From: Synanceia verrucosa
Lineage: Eukaryota; Chordata; Actinopteri; Perciformes; Synanceiidae
NCBI GenBank assembly: GCA_029721515.1
Contig: CM056556.1
Span: 25,628,169-25,692,168, forward strand
DNA length: 64,000 nt
Direction of reading: 5' to 3'
Shown in pieces: positions 50,001 through 64,000 of the stretch. The notes under the pieces are model-generated. The model ran no database searches. It was not told where the DNA came from and saw nothing but the letters and a program-made list of their open reading frames with translations. Position numbers and translations under genes: made by a program. The stretch's first letter is position 1; each line of letters opens with the position of its first letter.

Positions 50001-52239
50001 GTGTAATGCAAAATCTTCCAAGTGATATAAACTAGAGGAACAGGAAGAGTGATGCTCCCTTACACTGTTTCTGGGCTCTTTCTAAATTCTTTGCTTTCTG
50101 TACATTATAAACAATAACATACACTGTTTGCATGTATTGTTGATGCTTGTGCAGATTAGCAGGTTTCTCAGTCTGCAGTTGTTCTTGGCAGCCGCTGTAG
50201 TCGATCCTACACTGAAAACTTCAATGAGCGGTCAGGCCAGAAACACAAGCAGCATGCCAGTTGTCTATTGTTTGACTGCCACACTAAACACACTCACACA
50301 CTTTAAACATAGTGAAGGCTCACCTGTGTTACTGGTCATCAGGTTAAAGAGCCTGATGACTGCTCTGTCTTAAAGGTCCTGGTCCCCTGGTACTCATGTT
50401 TTAAACACAGACCTTTATTAGCTGAGCCAGGCTGAACTATATCTCACCAAAACCATTCAGCTGTACGCTGAGGTGACACTTGATTGACACTTTTTATTTT
50501 CTCTACCTGCCTGATCCTGTTCACACAACAACCAGTGACAATCATGCTCATAAACACAGACACAAAGAAACCCATTCATAGCTGTATTGTGGGTAAATTT
50601 AGACTCCATAATCCACCTCCCTAACGTCTTCTGATGATGTTATCAGGGTTATTTCAGATTGGGATTGGAGACTAAACATGCACAAAAGATAACCTGTGTT
50701 ATAATCGGAAAGCATAGAGATTTTAAGGCATGGACATTACACAGACTGCATATAAGAGGTGGACATAGTCACCATGACAACGCACTGGTTTGTGTACTGT
50801 GGTGTGAAACGTCTAGTTCATCATTTTTGCTGTCGCCATCTTGGCTTTCTGCAACCAGAAAAGACATGAGAGGTTTTTAGGTACCCAGAATGCTGATATT
50901 AACTTTAACTTTCATTAACTGAAAAGTGTCTGTGGATCAGTTAAAGTTAAAATATGAAAATGTGGACAACTCCCAGACTCCCAAACCTCAGCCTTTGAGT
51001 TAAGTACCATTATACTGCTGTTGGAAAGACTGTTCAGATTTGGAAGCATAAACATAATAATAAAAACAGCAGCACCGTTTCGCGTGGTCGATGAAAGACA
51101 ACACTACTGTGTTCTACACGGAAGTAAAAGGAAGTATCCAAATTGCGACAAAGTAGAGGTGTAAAGCAGCTAAAACGTCCCATTATATTATTATAAAATC
51201 TGCCTGAATACTTCTGGATCTTCCCCCCTGACAGAAATACTTTTTAGCTCATTTCAACAGCATTGCAACAGAATTACGTTGCCAGGCAACAGCTCGAGTC
51301 CATGTTTACTTCCTGTCATTCAAATATAATGCAACTGGAAATAAACTGGGTCTTAATTTATAACGGTTATGTTTAAAACTGTATAATGCCCTAAATATTG
51401 TACATTATTAACGTCTGAAATGTGTCTCACTTTTTACAGTATAGGGACCTTTAACTTTGAAGTACGCGAGTATTGTACCTTAAATGAATGTCATGAATTA
51501 CTGGGAATCACTGGGAACTGATGTGGTTGTGGTTGCAGTAAATGGTGAGCAGGGATGTGAGGACAGGACGGCAGCCTGGAGCTGAAATGATGATCATTGG
51601 AGGAGGAGGAACGGGGAGAGAAACAGTGCAACTGGAGATGAGGGGATGGACACTGATGGATGGGGAGCAAGCAGCAGGGTCCCTCAGTCCTGCAGGAATA
51701 CTAATACTAAGCCAGTCGGCCATCACTGGGTCCAGTGTTGTGCTGCTCTGAGGCTGGGTCGACCAGCCGGCATACTGAGCTTCAGATGGGAGGACATGGT
51801 GTTAGTGACTCTACTGACAGAGACAGGAAATGGAGGGAGGGATGCAGGAAGAGGAGAGCTGGGATCTGGGCCACATCTCCGTCTGATTGTCCCTGAGGGG
51901 CTGCCAGTAGCTGAACCAGACCTCTGTTCAGTGACCCTCCCAGCTGACCCGAAGTCAGCGCTGCTCTTTCTTCATCAGTGTCTCCTCTTCACAGTGACTC
52001 TCTCTGTCTGACCATCAGCTCATGACTGGAGTGGAGGGAGCAGGTGCATCCTCTGAGCAGTGAAAGGCTGCAGTCACTTCACGATCCCAAGGATCCGAGC
52101 AGCAAAGCATGTGATTGTGAGGGTTTATACGACAGCGGTAAAAGCAGCACTCGTGTGAGTAATCTCCTTCTAAAATATGTTTTTGGTTTGCTTTTGGATC
52201 AAGTTAGTTTTCGTGCTCTTAATATTTTAAAAACATATA
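47061..52239. other. intergenic stretch, no gene recognised
   Basis: This is the region between the cttnbp2 promoter and the second Tc1 element. It contains only short ORFs without recognisable domains, AT-rich sequence and a short segment near 51,281-51,350 that is repeated near 10,830-10,910. The longest frame (about 51,646-52,011, 121 codons) has no signal, splice context or conservation that I can identify. Confidence 0.6.
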
Positions 52240-53846
52240 CAGTCATGGAAAAAATTATTAGACCACCCTTGTTTTCTTCAATTTCTTGTTAATTTTAATG
52301 CCTGGCTCAACTAAAGGTACATTTGTTTGGACAATTATAATAAAAAATACAAAAATAGCTCATGAGAGTTTAATTTAAGATCTAAGGATTATTCATTTTC
52401 CATGGTTTTCTTGATAATAACCAAAATTACTTAAATTCTTACATCAATAGCTATGGCATTGTACCGCCAAAAACACTACTTTTAAGCATTCCATGTTTTC
52501 TTTTCTGTTTGCTTTAAACACATGATACACACAAGAGTTAATACTTGATTGCATAACCATTGTTTTTGATGACTGCAGCCATGCATCTTGGCATGCTCTC
52601 CACCAGCTTCTGACATTGTTCTGCTGTCACAGCAGCCCATTCCTGTTGGACAAATTCAAACAAATTTTCTTTGTTTTTGGGCTTGTGGTTCTCCATTTTG
52701 AGTTTGATGATTTTCCACAGGTTTTCAATTGGATTAAGATCTGATGATTGAGCAGGCCAAGGCATGGTGCGAATGTTGTGGTTCTCCATCCAGGCTTTAA
52801 CTGACCTTGCCGTGTGGCAAGGGGCATTGTCTTGTTGGAAAATCCAGTCATTCGAGGCAGGAAAGAGTTTTCCAGCTGATGGAAGAAGACTGTTTTCAAG
52901 GGTAGTCCTGTACTTGACCTGGTTCATTCGGCCTTCACACAATTGCATTTGCCCTGTTCCACTCAGACTGAAACAACCCCAGATCATGACTGATCCACCC
53001 CATGTTTTACTGTAGGGGCAAGACAGTCTGGGTTGTAAGCTTCTCCAGGCTTCCTCCTAACCAGTAAGTTGGCTGGAGTGGGCATCAATTCAAAATTGGA
53101 TTCATCACTGAAGAGAACCTTAGCCCAATCATCAACAGTCCAATCCTTGTGGTCTCGAGCAAAGAGTAACCGGGCCTTCCTCTGCCTTTCATTGATGAAG
53201 GGCTTCTTGCGTGCTCTGTGTGACTTCAAACCAGCTTCAACAAGTCGGTTTCGAACTGTCCTTGCCGAGCAAGTCACATTTCTCGACAGTGCCCACTCAT
53301 TTTTAAGGTCCCTGGAGGTCTGACGACGATTCCTGACACAGGAGCGGATGAGTGCACGGTCATCTCGTGGGGTAGAAAGAGCGTTTCCTGCCACGGCCAG
53401 GTAGCAATTTGGTAGTGCCATGTTCAGCTTGTTTTTTTTTGTTGGAATGAACGGCTGTCTTGGAGATCTTCAGTTTTTCGCTACCTGTCTCTCACTCATG
53501 CCAATTTCCAGCAGTGCCAAGATGGCTGCCTTTGTTGCTTCACATAATTCTTTTGTTTTAGGCATTATGTGAGAGCTGACAACTTCTGAGTTGTGCTACG
53601 GCTTGAATGTAAGCAGGAAACCACTCTAGGCCTTTGCATGTGCAGTGCTGCTTGTGACATGAAATGGCCTCTTATATACCCTGGGAATCAATTAAGCTTA
53701 AGAATGTCAAATAGGACATAAAGTATTATGTGACCAGCTGCATTTTTTGTTGTGTTCATTGTATTATACGTTTAGTGGTACCAGATATTAGAATGAACAA
53801 GAAATTGAAGAAAACAAAGGTGGTCTAATAATTTTTTCCATGACTG
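52240..53846 (-). mobile_element. Tc1-type transposon, copy 2 (full length, inverted)
   Basis: An element of about 1,607 bp flanked by TA (52,238-52,239 and 53,847-53,848). Its ends are CAGTCATGGAAAAAATTATT and the inverted repeat AATAATTTTTTCCATGACTG. Both termini match each other better than those of copy 1. The transposase runs on the minus strand, opposite to copy 1, about 32.5 kb away. Overall identity to copy 1 is very high by eye. It lies in the intergenic region between cttnbp2 and the astacin gene. Confidence 0.95.
52538..53566 (-). pseudogene. Tc1 transposase, copy 2 (multiple frameshifts)
   Basis: Read on the minus strand, the transposase starts near 53,566 and has the same one-base loss as copy 1 in the A-run after RQVA (AAAAACTGAAG). 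It then carries two lesions of its own. There is an extra base in the GRGRKR region (GGAAACGCTCTT versus GGAAGCGTCTTT in copy 1, near 53,385), and one G is missing in the CATGGGGTGG run near 53,000, which splits the open frames 53,421-52,984 and 52,987-52,538. The codon that is TGA in copy 1 is an intact CGA (Arg) here. The catalytic motifs LFSDESNFEL, FQQDNAPCHTA and SDLNPIENLW are all visible (DD34E). The protein cannot be made as a single chain. Confidence 0.92.
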
Positions 53847-53848
53847 TA

Positions 53849-56800
53849 TATTTTCCCTGTATGAATTCACCATCTACCTGAATGTTCTCGTGTGTTTTCT
53901 TCCTTCAGCTGATGTCATTCACACGCTTTAAAAGGCTGATCTCTGCACTTTGGGCCACAGTCTGATTTGCTGTCTTCTCTGGTCCAACCAGTTCATGGAC
54001 CGGGGTCACGACCCTGATACTTGGCACCCGGCGTCAAGGAGAGTGACAGTCTTATTCAGAATCTGCCCCTACTGCAGATGCCAAGATGAGTCATCCAGAA
54101 ACTTGACTTCAGCACTGCGTAGAGCCGTCATCCCCTCCCATAAGCTCCTTCCCTAACACACACTGGATGTGTGATTAAACATAAACAAAAACATAAACAA
54201 TTTACAATATTTATTTATATTTACACATTTTTCAAAGCTTTGTAACAGCCACTAATTACCCACTATTAGTCCTTCCACTCCCACTGACACTGCCCCAGGA
54301 CAGAGATAAGTAAAATGCTACCAATGTAGTTTAACTAATAGTAATTGTGGTATTTAATTAATTACAGATGTGTCTGTAAATACTGTGTGCACCACTAAAG
54401 CATGTTAAAATACATGAGCCATGAGTTAGAAATACAGATTATTACCAACCAATCCTGTTTGAAGAACATGTAGGAGAACGACTGTACAGTGGCCAGCATG
54501 AAAATATAGAATAACCCTATCTAGAGCCAGTGTATAGTTTGTCTGCTCCGGGCTACCGTAGAGACATGACATCCGGCTATACGATGAGGAGCCACTCTGT
54601 ATCCAGATATAAACAGCTCATTATTACAAAAACACACTTCTTATGTTCAGGTGATAACAAACTGCTGCTTAATATTATATTCCATCTCTGCCTGTTCCTT
54701 GCAGAATGGTCTCAGATCAAAGCTCTGCTCCTGTGACCACATCACCCCCTGTTGTCTAATCTAAAGTTTATCAAATATAAACAAATATATGTGCACCACT
54801 CAGCATGCATACACAAAACTGTACATGCATATTCTCTTCTAGCTGGCTTTAGATGGTTATAATACAGGACAAAGCACACACACAGTGATACATTATTTGC
54901 CCTCAGGGACTACAACTATTCTGACATGTTTACATTGTTCCCTTTGCCATTTAATCTGCGCTTCCTCGGAGAGTAAAACTTGGTGTCACTTCATGCCTCA
55001 AGGCAACGTCAGCTCTGCTGCGGTGACAGGACACCGTTGACACGAGGTGGTAGAGGAATGTAGAAGACCCAGTTCAGGAAGGCTGACGTCAGCTGACTTC
55101 AGAGGACTTTGAGTTCAAGCAGATAGAAAAGTGACACAACTTTAGTCTCAAAACTCAGGCTGTATAGCCACATACTGTACATTATAGCTGCACTGATTTG
55201 TGATAGATGTGCCTGATATTTTGTGACCAGACGGCAGTTCCTATAACTTCCCCACGGCTGCACAACCTGTAAATCATGCAATAAAAAAACAACAACTCTC
55301 TTTGCATAATTTCTGTGATTTTGCATTTCTGAACTCCTGCTTCTACATTGATCCTCTGATGTTATTCATGTTTCCTTTGAGGTGCTGTACTTTTAAATTC
55401 TAAAATACTTATTAAAATCAATAATGGTGTCGGATAGATGCTAAAAAAGCAGTGCCAGATATAATAAGCAGATATCAAAGCATCTGCATGGCAAACTGCT
55501 TGACAACTGTGAGGCTGTGTCGCCTCTTAGTGGATAATAAGGGAATAGGTTTGAGACGGCTCCATGCACAGTAACTGTTATAGTGTTTAAATACATTTAC
55601 TGACATAATGTACTTGAGTGTGGAGGGATTTAAATTGATTGATTTTCTGCTACTTTGAACTTCTAATTAACATCTCAGGGGGAATTTTTGTACTTTTTAC
55701 TATTTATTCAATAACTTAAGTCACTTTTCAGGTTATGAATAAAAAATATAATAAATAATTAAATTGCCTCTTGGATCCCCCCAACTGGTTATTCATGAAA
55801 TAAAGTAAATTCAAAAGTAATTAAAATCAGCTCCATCTTTACCAGCTGCAACTTCAGATGAGATGAACACATGCATGGATCGAGAATCATAATTCCCATT
55901 ATATCTATCTATATTCTGAAATTCTGCATAATGAGTACCTTAAGTCTATTTTCATGCTAATACTAAATGTATTGATATGTTTACTCAAATCAAGGGCAGC
56001 TGGCAAACAAACCATAAATCATCACATCACAATTTAAAGATTTTAATGTGTCTACATTAAAATGTACATGTAAATGTCTGAATAAGTTTTCATTTTAAAA
56101 GAAATTTTTATATTTTTTTGATTGATTTGTGATTACTGTCCATAAAAGCCACCATTCCCATGGAGTGCACACTGAAATTACAGCAATTAGAATTTTCTTA
56201 ATCATTCTGCATCATGTATATAAAAAACTACATGTTCTAATGTTCAGTAAGCATCAGTCAGTACTAAAAAATAAACATGACATGTTTTTGAGATGCAAAT
56301 AAAACTTCCTTCAGTGGATCCATGGATGACCAGACTTGACCTGTACACTAAAAAAAAACAGTAAAGCTCTGGCAGCAAAGTTTCCAAACAGATACTGTAA
56401 AATTATAGTCAATAAAAGTATCACAAAACTGCATACAATAACTGTAAAAATACACAGTCAATTTTTACAGTCAAGATTAATTGTATATTATAGTCTATAA
56501 ATGCCCATTATACTGTAAAATTTCACCCATATGATGTCAAAAAACATTAAAATGGATAGAATAAGCTCTGTTAAGTTAAGCTGCTCTTAGTTTACGTATT
56601 TATTTTGAATTTGTTCACTTTATTTTTTATTATTTAACATATTAATGTAGTCAGTTTTATCTGTCTCTCAGTACATTCTCTCAACATGTTGACCTCAGAG
56701 TGATCTTTTTTGTCTTCATCATCACTAGGATATAGAGCCCTTATAAAATGTTGACAGTAAATACTGGATGATCAAATATTGGGCTTGTCTTATGGGTTTA

Positions 56801-57637
56801 TGATATATCCTGCTGGACGTGGGCCAAGATGCTGGAGCCTCAAGGATGTAAAAACAGTTAATTGATCATCTTTTGATATTTGCACGGGATTTAGTCTGGT
56901 GGTATTTCTGTGGATGTGAGGTTACATCAGTTAAAGGATGTGATCATGCAAAACGGTAAATGACTGCTGAAGTTCCAATAAAACCTGAAACTGACATTCT
57001 AGAGTATCTCTGGCACTGAAAAGTGAAACCAGAACATGCATTTTTACTGCAAATCAGTTGGAGATAAAATAAAGAGTAAAATGCTGTGATTGGAGTATTC
57101 AACAAAGCTATGTGATAAAAACTGCAGCACCAACAAAGGTCCCCTTTCCCTTTAAGGCCCCATATTGTGATCGATCCACAGCCTGTACTCAGAAACAGAA
57201 TGTTTGAAACAATCCCTCATCTATGATGTCACAAATCTTTATCTTATCTAATAAATATTGCAAACATGTTGTGGTAGAAACCCAAAGTACAAGTATGAAA
57301 CTAGAAATGACACTTTATGGGACCAGAGTAGTGACCGGACACGACCTGTGAGGGTCAGCTCGGTACAGGGCCACTATTGTTCATTCATTATAAGACATTT
57401 CTAAATTTGAGGGATTGATCTGGCAGCTTTCCAGTATCAACATTAAACTCCTCCTTTGTTTCCTTGGAATAATGTGGCATATATCTACTAAGGGTGGGAC
57501 TCTGTCAGTGAGAAAGATGTGAAAAATTAACTTCCCTTTTATTGAGGTTCGACAAGGTAAATGTCACTCTTTATCTGCAGGATTAGGGGTAAAGCCCTGC
57601 GTACATTCTAATGATGGTGGACGTCTGCACGTTTTCC
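53849..57637. other. intergenic stretch upstream of the astacin gene
   Basis: AT-rich DNA between Tc1 copy 2 and the astacin promoter. It holds only short ORFs without recognisable domains and no conspicuous repeat array. I see no RNA gene. Proximal regulatory elements of the astacin gene presumably lie at the right end, but none can be singled out from sequence alone. Confidence 0.6.
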
Positions 57638-57645
57638 TATAAAAG
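57638..57645 (+). promoter_or_regulatory. TATA box of the astacin gene
   Basis: TATAAAAG lies about 30 bp upstream of the putative transcription start near 57,668, about 160 bp upstream of the ATG. A consensus TATA box suits a tissue- or stage-restricted secreted protease. Confidence 0.7.
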
Positions 57646-57667
57646 ATGCTGACCTGTGCCTTCACAG

Positions 57668-57707
57668 AGCATCACACTTTCTTCTTTCCTACTGAAAAGA
57701 GGTAAAG
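57668..57707 (+). other. non-coding 5' UTR exon of the astacin gene
   Basis: A short leader exon follows the TATA box and ends at donor GTAAGT (57,708). The next acceptor is TGTTGCAG at 57,778, 20 bp before the ATG. Its 5' end is estimated from TATA spacing. An alternative donor (GTAAAG at 57,702) and an alternative acceptor (CTGCAG at 57,785) are possible. Confidence 0.5.
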
Positions 57708-57798
57708 GTAAGTGGGTAATACTGTCCACTCCTGATGCTGCTAATACTGATATTGCTCTGACTGATGATCTGTTGCAGCCTGCAGTTTGTTCGGTAAC

Positions 57799-61312
<3,514 letters not shown>

Positions 61313-62667
61313 TCCTGCAGTCCAGAGAGGCCGATGTTCACCCATTAACGCCATCATCATACCACCACACTGGGATGAATCCTAATAATTATCCATTGTT
61401 AGTCTGATACAGTCCAGCGAGAGATCTAACCCTTTAAGTACCCACTTTACTGTATGGTACTTTCTCTTCTTCTTCCTAAAATTCTGGATTTATTTGAGTA
61501 AAAGATTTTCCTGTTTGCTCAAAGGTTGTGGGAATCACATTTTCAATTTACTTTCATCAATAAATATCAGCGTAAAACATATATGTTGTTTCATTATTTA
61601 AAAAGCAATTTTCTTGGGATACAGTGATATGATGTATGCTTACATATGGTTTTAGTCATTTAGCTGCTGACACTGTAACAGTGAGGATGTTCAGCTGTAG
61701 TGACTGCTTGTAAGTCAAGTTGAAATGGTTTTTGTCAGTAGACTATAAGTTTGTTTCATCCACACTGCAAAAGAGTCACTGAGCAAAAGAGACAAATAAT
61801 AATATTATAACTAAAAAAAATAAAATATCGTGCATTACAGTAAGAAAAAAAAAGCCTTTTTTTTTAACATTTTATTGATGCTGTTGACCACAAATCAAAA
61901 CATATTTTGAGATGTATTAGATATATTTCATCCATGAAGACTCAGTAATCACAGAGATCTGTCGCTTGGACTGCTGCAGATCCCAGGATCATCCAGGAAG
62001 GAGAAACTGCTCTGTTGTTCCTTTGACAAAACAAAATTAAATCTCATTAAAATCACCTGGAAAATATTTTAAGCTACGATAGGACAAAATTTCATTTATT
62101 CTGAGAGAAACTGTTGTGCAGTAGTTGCAGTTCAGTGTGTAAGAGGGGAAATGTATGATAAACATTATCAACAAGGTGCAAATACCAAAAAACACAAGTA
62201 TTTATTAAAATCACTCACCTTGAACACTCAGGGCAGATAGCAAATTTCATAAATGTGTTTTAAAAATTTTAGCAACAGGCTTATTTTCCTTGCAGTTAAG
62301 ACCTGATCTCACAAACTGTTTGGCTTTAGTTTGTCCCAAATCAACCTTACTTAACAAATGAATACTTAAAACATGTTTTGTGAGGTCAGTGACCTTTGGC
62401 CATCAGGTAATAATCAGTTCAAACACTTTCTGTTCCATCTGCACTGAACGCTGAGCCATAAAACAAACTGTAATTAAGAGATAAAAAATAGATTAATAGA
62501 GGTATCTTAAAGGCAAATAAAGCTAATTTAAAGGCAGCAAGAGGTAGTGCAACCCTAGTAAGCTAATATTGAGCTTATACCGTAATAATCATAATATATT
62601 GTGCGATGTTGAGCAGTTCTGTGCAGCTGGATCAATGTGTTGTGTTGTGTGGACTCACTGGTGTGGT
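61313..62667. other. region between the two astacin stop codons
   Basis: About 1.35 kb between convergent genes, holding both 3' UTRs. Besides the plus-strand poly(A) signal at 61,559, minus-strand AATAAA signals (TTTATT on plus) occur at 61,871, 62,095 and 62,201, any of which could serve the right-hand gene. No other gene is seen. Confidence 0.6.
61559..61564 (+). terminator. poly(A) signal of the astacin gene
   Basis: AATAAA lies 247 bp after the stop codon. It is the first canonical signal downstream of the coding region. Confidence 0.65.
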
Positions 62668-62797
62668 TTATCTGCAGTTGTACAGCCTGTTGAGTCTGGT
62701 GATGTCGTTCTGGCTCATCTCAGTGGCAACACCGAACTCTACGTTTGGGTCAGGAATCGGCTCCATGGTGGGCAGGTTGTTCTTGGAGAAGGCGTAC
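62668..62797 (-). CDS. second astacin paralogue, last coding exon (partial gene)
   Basis: The minus-strand exon starts after acceptor AAATCCAG (62,798) and ends at stop TAA (62,670-62,668). It encodes KYAFSKNNLPTMEPIPDPNV, then EFGVATEMSQNDITRLNRLY and NCR. The PxPxPxV segment, the MSQNDI(T/N)R(I/L)N motif and the final Tyr-x-Cys region are typical of the astacin C-terminus and align with the left-hand gene's last exon. The exon is one codon shorter. It is entered in phase 2, as in the paralogue. The gene is tail-to-tail with its neighbour. Confidence 0.88.
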
Positions 62798-62909
62798 CTG
62801 GATTTAAACACATTCAATGCAGTGAATGTGGCTGAAAGGGCATCACGGGTATAGTGAATGTAAATGTAGTGTTTGCAGGAGACTTGAGACATAATGTCTG
62901 TGTACTTAC

Positions 62910-62991
62910 TTGCTGTACTGCATGACAGAGTTGTAGTCATAAGGGGTCCCCTGGTTCAGAGTGTTGATCTTGTCAAAGGCGTACTCCCAAC
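62910..62991 (-). CDS. second astacin paralogue, penultimate coding exon (Met-turn)
   Basis: An 82-bp minus-strand exon, the same length and phase as its counterpart in the left-hand gene (60,082-60,163). The acceptor is CTCTTTAG (62,992) and the donor is GTAAGT (62,909-62,904). It encodes WEYAFDKINTLNQGTPYDYN and SVMQYS. Fifteen consecutive residues (FDKINTLNQGTPYDY) are identical to the paralogue. The Met-turn is SVMQY instead of SVMHY, keeping the Met and the zinc-side Tyr. Exons with the zinc site, propeptide and signal peptide must lie to the right of the window, because none is found between 62,992 and 64,000. Whether the gene is intact cannot be judged here. Confidence 0.88.
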
Positions 62992-64000
62992 CTAAAGAGA
63001 GAGCACCAGAGTCTATTAGTAGTGACGGCCGTGACGTGTGAGCATGCTCCCACAGCTGTAATTTTGCCTTGAACACTTGATTTCCCAAACAATGTCTATA
63101 GATTTGCAGGTTCTAGATGAGCAAAGACTGAGCAGAATCAGTTTGTTTTGTGTCGCTGATGCCCATGTGAGCATCGATAACCTCATGAGCTCGAAGCAAT
63201 CTCTGTCCTCAGAGCCAGGATCTGCAGCCACTGCCCACCCACCGACCATTCCTGCATCTGTAGCTGTATATTGGGGCTATGTTAGATTGTCCCATGCAGG
63301 GGCGTATCTAGGGGGGTGGCCTGGGGTGGCACCTCTGAAATCTGCTTGGCCACCCCAGGTGCCACCCGACGTGGACTATCTGATGTTCAGACATGATTTG
63401 GTTTGCAATTTGACCTCCGATTTGTTCAGTTAATCACATGTCACATTTTTTTTATTTATTTAATTTAGTAGTAGTTTAGTTTGCTCCACACTTTATATTA
63501 TGATTTATACTTTGGTATTGTCTTTATTTCTGCAGTTTTCATAAAAAATAAAATATTAATATTGCTCTTGTGTTGTCCCATTCAGTTGTGTCGTGATTGT
63601 GAGTTCTATTTATTTTTCAGTTCTTACTAACACTGATTAATTAATTTTATTTTAATGGTAATTTTAGTAGTCAAATTAATCTAAAGGACAAAACCTTATG
63701 AACTGATGCCACTCCTGTGTGACTCTGTGCCCCACTTGGGCCACGGCTGCAAAAAAAGCTTGGACACGCCACTGGTCCCATGTTGTGCAATGAAGGTTTA
63801 AACTGTAAACAAATATATCTTGTGTGGTTATATAATAAAACCCCATTCAAAATAATAAAACCCCATTTAAAAAAATAAAATACAGGTTATTTATGTGGCA
63901 TGTAACAAATGAGAATTATAAAGTGCCACTGAAAAACAAGCATAAGCCTTTTACTGTAAACCAGCTTGAGCAAATGTCGTGTTTAACACGATCCCATTTG
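62992..64000 (-). other. intron of the second astacin gene (partial)
   Basis: Sequence upstream of the penultimate exon up to the window edge. It contains the hAT-type element at 63,297-63,774 and otherwise AT-rich non-coding DNA. No HExxH-encoding exon is present, so this intron is at least 1 kb, compared with 347 bp in the neighbouring gene. The inserted element accounts for about half a kilobase. Confidence 0.65.
63297..63774. mobile_element. hAT-type non-autonomous element (478 bp) with 8-bp TSD
   Basis: The element is flanked by a perfect 8-bp target-site duplication, GTCCCATG, at 63,289-63,296 and 63,775-63,782. The termini are imperfect inverted repeats: CAGGGGCGTATCTAG on the left, and CAGTGGCGTGTCCAAG as the reverse complement of the right end. 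This matches the CAGnGGCG-type ends and 8-bp duplication of hAT elements. The left subterminal part has a strong hairpin (GGGGTGGCCTGGGGTGGCAC facing GGCCACCCCAGGTGCCACCC). There is no transposase ORF. It is inserted in the second astacin gene's intron. Confidence 0.85.

Noticed and set aside
51542..52011. Two overlapping plus-strand ORFs before Tc1 copy 2
   Set aside because: There is no recognisable domain, splice context or codon pattern, and the opposite strand is also open, which points to GC-rich chance frames.
47061..57637. Search for tRNA, snRNA or microRNA hairpins and for another protein gene between cttnbp2 and the astacin
   Set aside because: By eye no conserved RNA signature or recognisable exon was seen. 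A structure or covariance search would be needed to exclude small RNAs.

Overview
The window reads as nuclear DNA of a teleost fish. It has large spliced genes with GT-AG introns, an AT-rich background dense in microsatellites, Tc1-type, hAT-type and Harbinger-type DNA transposons, and a six-cysteine astacin protease gene of the kind expanded in bony fishes (hatching enzyme / nephrosin group). The species cannot be named from the sequence alone.

Positions 1-46,756 (minus strand) hold the 5' part of cttnbp2 (cortactin-binding protein 2). Coding exon 1 is at 46,676-46,756, exon 2 at 37,262-37,369 and exon 3 at 5,997-6,227. Together they give 140 N-terminal residues in one uninterrupted phase-0 reading frame. 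The remaining exons lie to the left of the window. A CpG-rich promoter-like region sits just upstream, at about 46,757-47,060. Introns 1 (9.3 kb) and 2 (31 kb) and the visible part of intron 3 (6 kb) contain no second gene that I can support. They carry a 48-copy minisatellite (2,386-4,476), a Tc1 element (18,082-19,690), a fossil mariner-like transposase (about 12,170-12,770), a Harbinger-like element (39,052-39,740), an AT-rich tandem array (30,412-30,885), a local duplication (41.0-42.0 kb versus 43.6-44.6 kb) and at least eight copies of one short inverted-repeat element whose core contains a ZNF143/THAP11-like motif.

Positions 47.1-57.6 kb are intergenic. The main occupant is a second Tc1 copy (52,240-53,846) in the opposite orientation to the first. 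No protein-coding gene was recognised there.

Positions 57.6-61.6 kb (plus strand) hold a complete astacin-family zinc metalloprotease gene: TATA box, one non-coding exon, seven coding exons (270 aa), HExxHxxGxxHE zinc site, Met-turn and poly(A) signal. Tail-to-tail with it, at 62,668-62,991 on the minus strand, are the last two coding exons of a paralogous astacin. The rest of that gene lies to the right, and a short hAT-type element with an 8-bp target duplication (63,297-63,774) sits in its upstream intron. The two proteases form a local gene pair. They have no obvious functional link to cttnbp2 beyond being neighbours.
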